Source of the DNA: an uncultured Candidatus Saccharibacteria bacterium
GTDB taxonomy: Bacteria; Patescibacteriota; Saccharimonadia; Saccharimonadales; Saccharimonadaceae
DNA: 5,563 nt
Assembly (NCBI GenBank): GCA_949070545.1
Contig: CARTQV010000054.1
Location: 1-5,563 of the forward strand
Direction: 5' to 3'
The notes under the pieces are model-generated. The model saw nothing but the letters and a program-made list of their open reading frames with translations. It did no database searches and was not told the origin of the DNA. The translations under genes were made by a program, and so were the position numbers. Of the stretch, positions 1-4,745 are shown in pieces (the first letter of the stretch is position 1; each line of letters starts with the position of its first letter).

Positions 1-25
1 AATGCAAATGTAAGACATTTGCATT
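1..25. repeat. Perfect inverted repeat at window edge
   Basis: The arms aatgcaaatg (1-10) and catttgcatt (16-25) are exact reverse complements around a 5-base loop. No T-run follows on the plus strand, so it is not a clear terminator for rightward transcription. It could end a minus-strand or off-window gene, or be a protein-binding site. The window edge prevents a decision. Confidence 0.5.
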
Positions 26-50
26 ACAAATGTTAGTACATGAAGCTGTC

Positions 51-79
51 TTGCGAAAGTTGTTGGCTTATGCTACAAT
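51..79 (+). promoter_or_regulatory. Promoter of tRNA-Ala
   Basis: A -10 box TACAAT (74-79) carries an extended TG at 71-72. A TTGCGA -35 box (51-56, 4 of 6 consensus) stands exactly 17 bp upstream. The mature tRNA starts 9 bases after the -10 box, so the primary transcript would have almost no 5' leader to remove. Confidence 0.65.
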
Positions 80-87
80 AAGACCAT

Positions 88-164
88 GGGGTGCTAGCTC
101 ATTTGGCTAGAGCGCTTCGCTGGCAGCGAAGAGGTGAGGAGTTCGAATCTCCTGCACTCCACCA
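88..164 (+). tRNA. tRNA-Ala (anticodon GGC)
   Basis: The cloverleaf folds fully by eye. The acceptor stem GGGGTGC (88-94) pairs with GCACTCC (154-160) and contains the G3:U70 wobble that identifies alanine tRNAs. The D stem is GCTC/GAGC (97-100/110-113). The anticodon stem CTTCG/CGAAG encloses the loop CTGGCAG with anticodon GGC at 122-124, reading GCC. The T arm is AGGAG/CTCCT around TTCGAAT (142-148). The discriminator base is A161 and the CCA tail is encoded at 162-164. The last 7 bases belong to a 53-bp repeat duplicated 2.15 kb downstream, which makes this gene the likely integration target of the Fic island. Confidence 0.97.
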
Positions 165-210
165 TTGACAGAATCTAGAATATCTTTTGTAATATATTGC
201 AAAAGATATT
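158..210 (+). repeat. 53-bp direct repeat, left copy (putative attL)
   Basis: It matches 2307-2359 at all 53 positions. It covers the last 7 bases of tRNA-Ala (TCCACCA), a 14-base spacer and the complete terminator hairpin. Flanking bases differ at both ends (C157 versus G2306; T211 versus A2360), so the boundaries are sharp. A perfect duplication of a tRNA 3' end flanking AT-rich toxin-type cargo is the classic footprint of site-specific integration. No integrase gene lies between the copies. Confidence 0.8.
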
Positions 211-217
211 TTTGTTT
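179..217 (+). terminator. Rho-independent terminator of tRNA-Ala
   Basis: An 11-bp perfect stem (179-189 with 200-210) surrounds a 10-base loop and runs into TTTTT (209-213), then G and TTT. The stem is A/T-rich, so moderate strength is expected. The hairpin is inside the direct repeat but most of the T-run is island DNA. At the right-hand copy the bases after the hairpin are ATTATTATTG instead. Confidence 0.7.
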
Positions 218-225
218 GATATAAT
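197..225 (+). promoter_or_regulatory. Promoter of antitoxin-fic operon, leaderless
   Basis: The -10 box TATAAT (220-225) is preceded at exactly 17 bp by TTGCAA (197-202, 4 of 6). The -35 box lies within the terminator hairpin of the left repeat; the -10 lies in island DNA. Initiation about 7 bases after the -10 falls at or next to the ATG at 233, and no Shine-Dalgarno sequence precedes that ATG, so translation is probably leaderless. The palindromic DNA over the -35 box could also serve as an operator. Confidence 0.6.
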
Positions 226-232
226 ATAACTT

Positions 233-397
233 ATGGAAGACCGAAAAGAAAAAGTTAAACAAGCCATAGCCAATGAGAATTTAGAAGGGTTAAAAATATC
301 CAAAAAAACAAGCAAGACCCTAGACGATTACATTGCCGGAAAGATTTCTGCCAGAGAAGCAGCCCAGCAAGTTTATGCCCGTTATGGAGTGGAGTAG
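233..397 (+). CDS. VbhA-like antitoxin of a Fic toxin-antitoxin pair
   Basis: This 54-residue acidic/basic helical protein is too short for usual ORF calling but fits the small antitoxin that occludes the active site of class I Fic enzymes. Residues 10-20 (QAIANENLEGL) align without gaps to the VbhA inhibitory helix; the family motif is [S/T]xxxE[G/N], seen here as N14xxxE18G19. The Glu is expected to reach the toxin's second Gly-Arg anchor and block ATP gamma-phosphate positioning. The C-terminal part (LDDYIAGKISAREAAQQVYARYG) has the length and pattern of the VbhA tail helices. Its TAG stop overlaps the GTG start of fic by one base, implying translational coupling. The Asn in place of Ser/Thr is the one motif deviation. 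The start ATG was chosen because it is the first in frame and sits at the predicted transcription start. Confidence 0.8.
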   Translation: MEDRKEKVKQAIANENLEGLKISKKTSKTLDDYIAGKISAREAAQQVYARYGVE

Positions 398-978
398 TGA
401 CTAATAAATTTGTCGATCCATATCTCGACTCTACGACTAGGATACTACGCAACTTGATTGGAGCGACAAATTATCAAGAATTACGACAGGCAGAAGGCAA
501 CATAGTTGCATTAGCTGAAATTTCTTTAAACAAAATTCCACGTACCGCAGATCTAACAGAACTTCAAGAAATCCATAAAGCACTATTCGATAAAATTTAC
601 GATTGGGCAAGAAAATTACGAACAGTAAACATCAGAAAAGGTAGCAAAGAGTATTTTTTAGACTATAGATTTTTAGAAAATGGAGCAACATTCATTTTTG
701 ATAAGCTTCACGAAGAAAGTTGCTTATCGAATCTAGCACGTGAGGATTTTATTAGTCAATTGGCCTATTTTTACGAACAGTTGAACTTTATTCATCCATT
801 TCGAGAGGGGAACGGCCGTACTCAGCGAATATTTTGGCAAAGAATTGCAAATGATGCAGGATACAAAATCGACTGGAGCAAGGTTGTTGGTGATGAGTTA
901 GATAAAGCTTCCTTGATTGGTAGGATAGAAAATAATTTAATTCCTCTAGAAGAGATGTTTAACAAAATTGTAGAGTAG
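397..978 (+). CDS. fic: Fic-domain protein adenylyltransferase (toxin)
   Basis: The 193-residue product carries a complete Fic motif HPFREGNGRTQR at residues 133-144, with catalytic His133, the metal-binding acid Glu138, the GNG anion hole and both arginines. Upstream, IHKALFDKIYDWARKLR (59-75) followed by the flap around 77-90 (TVNIRKGSKEYFLDY) is the usual Fic core order. Family members transfer AMP from ATP to hydroxyl side chains; VbhT- and FicT-type toxins modify GyrB and ParE, which would be a reasonable but unproven target here. The N terminus lacks the inhibitory helix of class II enzymes, matching control by the separate antitoxin just upstream. Start is GTG 397, overlapping the antitoxin stop, with purine-rich GGAGTGGAG just before it. 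No C-terminal BID or secretion domain is present, so it acts in its own cell. Confidence 0.93.
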   Translation: MTNKFVDPYLDSTTRILRNLIGATNYQELRQAEGNIVALAEISLNKIPRTADLTELQEIHKALFDKIYDWARKLRTVNIRKGSKEYFLDYRFLENGATFIFDKLHEESCLSNLAREDFISQLAYFYEQLNFIHPFREGNGRTQRIFWQRIANDAGYKIDWSKVVGDELDKASLIGRIENNLIPLEEMFNKIVE

Positions 979-980
979 TA

Positions 981-2174
981 ATGAATATTGACCCATTTTT
1001 TACAGCTATAGACAATGATACGCAAATACAAGAAAAGCTTAAATTACTTGCTGATGATGTTTTTAATAATAACGAGTTTCTATCTCTGATACATCATCAA
1101 GAGAATATTTATTTTTCAGAGCTTATGAATCTAGTAAGGCCAATCATTGAACAACACAAAAAAACATTCTTAAACAAGAATGCCTATAGTTATACTGGCA
1201 GAATTAATTATCCTCATATTTACTCCATTTGCAGAGATGATAAGGAAGCATATTTTTTACAAAACATATCTAAATGGATGATAATTTGCCTATCCAATGA
1301 AAAACAAAAGCATAACATAGATTATATAAAGCAACTACTTAATCATACAAGCTGCCTGCCAGCTGGTGTTGAATTAGCAATATCTAAGGATGGCTTAGTT
1401 GACTTATCTGCAATTCAAAATAGCATTAAGCTCTTAGATCATGCTATAGATTTACAGGATGGTCGCAGAATTTATTTACATCAATTTCTAAGACGTCATT
1501 TTAATTCTAATTTTGTTGATATTCCACAACTTTTAAATATTTCAATGCAACAAGGCGCAAAAGTCGAGGCAAGAATAGATCCTTTTCGCGTTGGTGAAAT
1601 GTTGCGCTATAAAAATATAATGGAGTGCGATGCTTGGTATGGTCCGAATTTCAGTAGCAATCTTCTCGAAGCCAAAGATAAGAGAGAGAAAGTAACCATA
1701 CATCATTTTAATGGAGACAATCCTAGAGAAAAAAATTATAACAAATATGTTACTATTTTTCGAACATCGATGCTAGATATAGACAGTGAGCTCAGGCAGT
1801 TTTTCGTAGAAGAATATATACCACGATTGGATTGGCTGCATTCTCCTATGTCAAGCTTTTGTGGCGAATATGTAATCCAGAGGTTTGCTCATTTTGTATA
1901 CGATCAAAAAAATAAAAATTATGAACATATTGATTGCGCCATACGAATTATTGATAGAAAAGAGTATGCCCAACTATATACAATTGCAAATCAAGGCAAT
2001 GATCCAGGAGGAAGAGTTGGGAAAAGATTTAAGTTATTTAAAGTTTCTGGAGGCATAAACTATAAAACTATCGAAGGGCTTTTATATGCTTTCTTTAGAT
2101 ATAATATTCAGTTATACGAATACTTTCAAAATATGGCTTTTGAAAAGGCGGATCGCTTATTGCATTTAAAATAA
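981..2174 (+). CDS. Unrecognised 397-residue protein, third gene of the Fic operon
   Basis: I do not recognise a family. The ATG at 981 follows the fic stop by two bases, and the arrangement TAG-TA-ATG makes co-transcription and coupled translation likely; the Shine-Dalgarno match (GTAGAG) is weak. The protein is soluble, with no signal peptide or membrane helix. Visible stretches that look structurally constrained are 199-235 (IDPFRVGEMLRYKN, then CDAWYGPNFS), 238-247 (VTIHHFNGDN), and 317-385, where HIDCAIRIIDRKEY is followed by a GNDPGGRVGKRFKLFKV segment and aromatic-rich ILYAFF-like helices. Base use is AT-rich like fic, so it travelled with the island. It could modulate or extend the Fic system or be independent defence cargo; the sequence does not decide between these. 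Confidence 0.85.
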   Translation: MNIDPFFTAIDNDTQIQEKLKLLADDVFNNNEFLSLIHHQENIYFSELMNLVRPIIEQHKKTFLNKNAYSYTGRINYPHIYSICRDDKEAYFLQNISKWMIICLSNEKQKHNIDYIKQLLNHTSCLPAGVELAISKDGLVDLSAIQNSIKLLDHAIDLQDGRRIYLHQFLRRHFNSNFVDIPQLLNISMQQGAKVEARIDPFRVGEMLRYKNIMECDAWYGPNFSSNLLEAKDKREKVTIHHFNGDNPREKNYNKYVTIFRTSMLDIDSELRQFFVEEYIPRLDWLHSPMSSFCGEYVIQRFAHFVYDQKNKNYEHIDCAIRIIDRKEYAQLYTIANQGNDPGGRVGKRFKLFKVSGGINYKTIEGLLYAFFRYNIQLYEYFQNMAFEKADRLLHLK

Positions 2175-2306
2175 AAAAATAAAATAAAATGGTTCTCACC
2201 CTGCACTAATTTATCTTACTAGTTAAACTCCTATCATAAGCAAAATGTATTGTTTTACCGCTCAGTAGATCATTCTCTATAGCAGTTCTGACTTCGCGTA
2301 CTACGG

Positions 2307-2359
2307 TCCACCATTGACAGAATCTAGAATATCTTTTGTAATATATTGCAAAAGATATT
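2307..2359 (+). repeat. 53-bp direct repeat, right copy (putative attR)
   Basis: This is an exact copy of 158-210, including TCCACCA from the tRNA 3' end and the 11-bp terminator hairpin (arms 2328-2338 and 2349-2359). The tRNA body is not duplicated: the preceding bases (GTACTACGG) do not form an acceptor or T arm. In the usual tRNA integration scheme this copy would be the displaced original chromosomal end. The hairpin may still act as a terminator for transcripts leaving the unknown gene at 981-2174, although the T-run after it is interrupted by A. Confidence 0.8.
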
Positions 2360-2363
2360 ATTA

Positions 2364-2392
2364 TTGAGAGAAAGGTGACTATCTGATATAAT
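2364..2392 (+). promoter_or_regulatory. Promoter of the racemase-like gene
   Basis: TTGAGA (2364-2369, 5 of 6) and TATAAT (2387-2392, 6 of 6) are separated by 17 bp. It lies immediately right of the island boundary, so it would sit just after the tRNA terminator in an island-free chromosome. Predicted initiation near 2399 gives a leader of about 60 bases before the ATG at 2459. Confidence 0.75.
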
Positions 2393-2458
2393 CAGAATAT
2401 TATATTGGGGGATATCGCACTTTTATTTTTGCAGAGTTCTCCCGGAAAGGTGGAATAT

Positions 2459-3244
2459 ATGACACAGAAAATGACAGAGACAAACGTGGTGCTTCCGTTT
2501 TTAGACGCTCAAGCACCAACGCAAGTCGAGGGAAACAATACTCAACATCGCCTCGGCGTTGCTGGGTTCTTGAATGACGATACGTTCAAGCGAGAATACC
2601 TTCTGCTCTCACGTGTTCAATTTGAAGCCTACGCAAGAAACCCACTGCTAACGGACGTCAACGAAACCGTGACAGGACAAGATTTGTCCAAGAAGCTGCA
2701 GGGGATTATGCTAGAGAGTATTCAAGGTATGAAAGACCACTACGCGATTGATGGGTTCACAATCGTCACTCCTGGTCTGGAACTCTTGACACAAGAAATG
2801 ATCGAAGGGATCGGGGTGAAATTCGTCAGTCTAAGCGCAGCAATCGCCACGGAATGCGCCCAGAAAAAGTTGAAACATGTCGGGCTTCTCGGCACAAAGT
2901 GGGATACGGCAGAATCCAGCCCACTCGTGGCAGCCTTAAAAAGGCGTCACATCAAAAGTTACAGCCCGCCAGACGCCAGCATGAGCCAAATACTTACAGC
3001 TTGCGCTCAACTTGGCGCGTCAGGAATAATCTATTATCAGCGCCCGTACAAGGCGAGCGACTTCTGTCTCGAGGCAGTCAACTCAATTTGTGAAACTACG
3101 CCAAAACTAGACGGAATAGTTCTCTGCAACCCAGAGTTTCGCTGGCTCGCGAAGAAAATCACGAGCAGATGGCCGAAGTTGAGAATCATCGACGCAACTC
3201 AGATCCACTGGCAAATCATGCGAAACTTTATCATTGACGCCTAA
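2459..3244 (+). CDS. Asp/Glu racemase-fold-like protein, probably non-canonical
   Basis: The 261-residue product shows the second-half pattern of the Asp/Glu/hydantoin racemase superfamily: KHVGLLGTKWDTAESSP (139-155), a strand-helix repeat, then DGIVLCNPEF (218-227) where racemases have a GCTE motif, and RIIDAT (242-247). In true racemases one cysteine lies in each domain (CNT and GCT). Here the first-domain equivalent reads TIVTPGLE (101-108) without Cys, and in the second the Cys223 is shifted by one and the expected position is Asn224. It may therefore be a non-racemase member or a binding protein; the assignment is by pattern only. ATG 2459 was chosen because GGAAAGGTGG (2444-2453) precedes it at good spacing; an in-frame TTG at 2405 lacks such a site. 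The gene is monocistronic between its own promoter and terminator. Confidence 0.85.
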   Translation: MTQKMTETNVVLPFLDAQAPTQVEGNNTQHRLGVAGFLNDDTFKREYLLLSRVQFEAYARNPLLTDVNETVTGQDLSKKLQGIMLESIQGMKDHYAIDGFTIVTPGLELLTQEMIEGIGVKFVSLSAAIATECAQKKLKHVGLLGTKWDTAESSPLVAALKRRHIKSYSPPDASMSQILTACAQLGASGIIYYQRPYKASDFCLEAVNSICETTPKLDGIVLCNPEFRWLAKKITSRWPKLRIIDATQIHWQIMRNFIIDA

Positions 3245-3253
3245 GACTTAGCT

Positions 3254-3267
3254 GTTAGACGTCTAAC
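3254..3267. repeat. 14-bp perfect palindrome after stop codon
   Basis: GTTAGACGTCTAAC is fully self-complementary and lies 9 bases after the stop codon of the preceding gene, just upstream of its terminator. It could be part of the 3' RNA structure or a protein site. No function is indicated. Confidence 0.4.
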
Positions 3268-3270
3268 TCG

Positions 3271-3296
3271 TCCTCCAGCAATGCTGGAGGATTTTT
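3271..3296 (+). terminator. Rho-independent terminator of the racemase-like gene
   Basis: A 9-bp perfect stem TCCTCCAGC/GCTGGAGGA (3271-3279 with 3283-3291) encloses a three-base AAT loop and is followed by TTTTT (3292-3296). It is a strong canonical intrinsic terminator that separates the gene from the cassette downstream. Confidence 0.92.
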
Positions 3297-3315
3297 CATA
3301 AACATCCATCACGGA

Positions 3316-3341
3316 TTAGCATGATACCACTATAATGCTAA
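3316..3341. repeat. Inverted repeat around a TATAAT just upstream of cassette 1
   Basis: TTAGCAT (3316-3322) and ATGCTAA (3335-3341) are exact reverse complements 12 bases apart. The intervening DNA includes most of a TATAAT (3331-3336), but no -35 box is found 16-18 bp upstream. It may be an insertion scar, a weak promoter/operator or chance. Confidence 0.4.
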
Positions 3342-3346
3342 CGGGC

Positions 3347-3561
3347 TTTGTGCGCAGCGGGAGGGTCAACTCCAACAATGCTAAGCCTCTTGGCAACTCC
3401 GGGCAGAATGGCTACTATTGGTCATCAGCTCCTAACCCTGGCGGCAACGGCGCTTACGACCTCGACTTCAACGGTAGTGACGTCTATCCGTCCGACAACT
3501 ACCGCCGTTACTACGGCTTCCCCCTCCGCTGCCTAGCTAGTTAGTGTCTATAGTAGGAGGA
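3347..3561 (+). pseudogene. Silent cassette 1: headless FISUMP/C-type-lectin-like C-terminal domain
   Basis: A reading frame of about 66 residues begins FVRSGRVNSNNAKPLGNS, contains GYYWSSAP and ends GFPLRCLAS with stop TAG at 3542-3544. The WSS core and terminal GF-x-LRC match the C-terminal ligand-binding fold of FISUMP/sulfatase-modifying-factor-like surface proteins, which in complete genes follows a signal peptide and longer N-terminal part. None of that is here: there is no Shine-Dalgarno site, and the only ATG (3335) overlaps a TATAAT. The left 14 bases (3347-3360) and right 40 bases (3522-3561) are identical to cassette 2, and the right block continues 17 bases past the stop. The interior is intact with no frameshift, which argues against simple decay and for a reservoir used by recombination. 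It sits between two terminators. Confidence 0.7.
3522..3561 (+). repeat. 40-bp conserved right end of cassette 1
   Basis: It is identical to 5511-5550. It encodes the terminal LRCLAS, the stop codon and 17 further bases ending in AGTAGGAGGA. Identity past the stop codon cannot be explained by protein constraint alone and suggests a recombination arm or recognition block. Confidence 0.85.
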
Positions 3562-3567
3562 AGGGAG

Positions 3568-3603
3568 AAAAAAGGGCCGCGCCTAGTAGCCGCAACCCTT
3601 TTT
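3568..3603 (-). terminator. Rho-independent terminator of rplA
   Basis: Read on the minus strand, AAAAAGGGTTGCG pairs with CGCGGCCCTTTTT to give a 13-bp stem with two U-G wobbles, a 9-base loop and a final run of six T. On the plus strand the same positions become C-A mismatches, so the structure is best suited to terminating rplA. It begins 13 bases after the rplA stop. Confidence 0.85.
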
Positions 3604-3616
3604 CGCAATTACAAAC

Positions 3617-4567
3617 TTAGTTATAAATATTCTCGACCGGAATCGACGGGCCCATCGTCGTCGTCAAATAAACCGACTTGACATAAGCTCCCTTGATCGA
3701 AGCTGGACGATGACTCTTCAGAGAATCGAAGAACACCTCCGCATTCTGCAAAAGTTTCTCAGTATCAAAATTCGTCTTCCCGAGACCGAGGTGAACAATC
3801 GCCTGTTTGTCGACGCGATACTCAACCTTACCGGCTTTTGCTTCCTTGACCGCCTTTTCAATATCGGTCGTCACCGTCCCAGCCTTCGGATTTGGCATCA
3901 AACCTTTCGGACCAAGCAATCGTGCAAATTTACCAAGCTTCGGCATATAAGCCGGTGTCGAAATCAAAACATCAAAATCCGTCTCGCCCTTTTCGAGACG
4001 CTTCAAGAACTCTTCGTCTTCCGCGATGTCCGCTCCAGCCGCAGCGGCTTTCTTGGCCTCATCAAGCGGCGCAAAAACCGCCACCCGCACGTCTTTACCA
4101 TTACCGTTTGGCAACACAACTGTCGCACGAATATTCTGGTCGGCCTGACGTGGATCGACATTGAGACGCACATGCGCTTCCACCGTCGCATCAAACTTCG
4201 CTGGATTAGTCTTCAAGGCAAGTTCAATGGCCTCTTTCAGCCCATAGAACTTATTCGCATCGACCAATTTTGCCACTTCTTGGTACTTTTTACCGCGACG
4301 CTCAATCTTTGGGCGCGTCACTGGCGCCGCACCACGTGGCTTTTCACCTGCCTCTTCAAGCGCCTTCGTCTCCGCTTTGCGCGCTTGACGCTCTTCTTCG
4401 GCCTTCACCTCTTCAATGTGTTTTTTCGATTTTTTGCCAGATTTAGCGTATTGCTCTTTCGCCTCTTCGGCTTTTTCCTCGACGTTTTCAAGCGCCGCTT
4501 CGACTTCCGCGCCCGCCTGCATTTCGTCAATTTTTTCAGTAATTTCCGCAGATTTGTCTTCTGCCAT
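3617..4567 (-). CDS. rplA: 50S ribosomal protein L1 (uL1) with N-terminal extension
   Basis: Residues about 91-316 are a full L1: RGKKYQEVAKLVD (91-103), FDATVEAHVRLNVDPRQADQ (125-144), VVLPNGNGKDVRVAVFAP (150-167) and the family signature LLGPKGLMPNPKAGTV (217-232). L1 forms the mobile L1 stalk on 23S rRNA at the E site, assists release of deacylated tRNA, and in many bacteria represses its own mRNA. Usual bacterial length is about 230 residues; here about 85 extra residues precede the core, dominated by Glu, Lys and Ala (VEEKAEEAKEQYAKSGKK, then KKHIEEVKAEEERQARK), probably helical or disordered. The start at 4567 has AGAAAGGA a few bases upstream, and no internal start near residue 90 has a clearly better site. 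The usual partner rplK (L11) is absent upstream, and the gene has its own promoter and terminator. Confidence 0.97.
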   Translation of the reverse strand: MAEDKSAEITEKIDEMQAGAEVEAALENVEEKAEEAKEQYAKSGKKSKKHIEEVKAEEERQARKAETKALEEAGEKPRGAAPVTRPKIERRGKKYQEVAKLVDANKFYGLKEAIELALKTNPAKFDATVEAHVRLNVDPRQADQNIRATVVLPNGNGKDVRVAVFAPLDEAKKAAAAGADIAEDEEFLKRLEKGETDFDVLISTPAYMPKLGKFARLLGPKGLMPNPKAGTVTTDIEKAVKEAKAGKVEYRVDKQAIVHLGLGKTNFDTEKLLQNAEVFFDSLKSHRPASIKGAYVKSVYLTTTMGPSIPVENIYN

Positions 4568-4591
4568 AGAGATCCTTTCTGTGGTTCTAAC

Positions 4592-4604
4592 GGGGGAGTC
4601 CCCC
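4592..4604 (-). promoter_or_regulatory. GC-rich hairpin in the rplA leader
   Basis: GGGGG (4592-4596) and CCCCC (4600-4604) form a stem with a three-base loop within the approximately 55-base untranslated leader of rplA. L1 of other bacteria binds a hairpin in its own operon leader that mimics the 23S site, so an autoregulatory role is conceivable, but I see no specific resemblance to that site. Confidence 0.35.
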
Positions 4605-4628
4605 TCCCAACTTGGTTAATTTTGTCTC

Positions 4629-4657
4629 ATTATATCAAAAATCCTCAATTTTGACAA
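4629..4657 (-). promoter_or_regulatory. Promoter of rplA
   Basis: On the minus strand TTGTCA (complement of 4652-4657, 5 of 6) and TATAAT (complement of 4629-4634, 6 of 6) are 17 bp apart. Transcription should begin near 4622, giving a leader of about 55 bases. Confidence 0.85.
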
Positions 4658-4663
4658 TATCTA

Positions 4664-4692
4664 TTGACTTTTTCAACAAGGTGTGCTATAAT
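4664..4692 (+). promoter_or_regulatory. Promoter of the small membrane-protein operon
   Basis: TTGACT (4664-4669, 5 of 6) and TATAAT (4687-4692) are separated by 17 bp, with an extended TG at 4684-4685. It is among the strongest promoters in the window. Its -35 box is only 6 bp from the -35 box of the divergent rplA promoter. Confidence 0.88.
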
Positions 4693-4745
4693 AGAAAGAT
4701 AAGTGCCTTCATTTATAGTTCTTTACAGAAAGGAAGTGATGCTTT

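Larger units (their letters stand above)
158..2359 (+). mobile_element. Putative tRNA-Ala-inserted genomic island carrying a Fic toxin-antitoxin operon
   Basis: The segment is bounded by perfect 53-bp direct repeats, begins at a tRNA 3' end, and is visibly richer in A and T than the rplA region and the gene at 2459. It holds three tightly packed genes (VbhA-like antitoxin, Fic protein, unknown 397-residue protein) and no recombinase. Collapsing the repeats would remove 2,149 bp and restore tRNA-Ala, its terminator and, a few bases on, the promoter at 2364-2392. The island is probably mobilised by an enzyme encoded elsewhere, or it is a reduced relic. Integration is an inference from structure; recombination between chance repeats is less likely given their tRNA position. 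Confidence 0.7.

Noticed and set aside
255..452. Minus-strand 65-residue hydrophobic frame over the antitoxin and fic start
   Set aside because: It overlaps two well-supported coupled genes and has no promoter or ribosome-binding site.
2191..2306. Possible tRNA remnant upstream of the right repeat
   Set aside because: CCTGCACT at 2200-2207 and GCAGTTCTGACTTCGC near 2282-2297 recall parts of tRNA-Ala, but neither forms a T arm or acceptor stem; the matches are short enough to be chance.
2405..2458. Upstream TTG start at 2405 for the racemase-like gene
   Set aside because: No Shine-Dalgarno site, too close to the predicted transcription start, and the extra residues lack family resemblance; ATG 2459 has a good site.
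3348..3536. Alternative frame across cassette 1 (62 residues, Thr/Ala-rich)
   Set aside because: Low-complexity translation; the other frame aligns with cassette 2 and carries the domain motifs.
3710..4654. Long plus-strand frame of 314 residues opposite rplA
   Set aside because: It is the antisense of the clearly identified L1 gene, has no ribosome-binding site, and its Phe/Arg-rich composition mirrors the Lys/Glu-rich sense protein.
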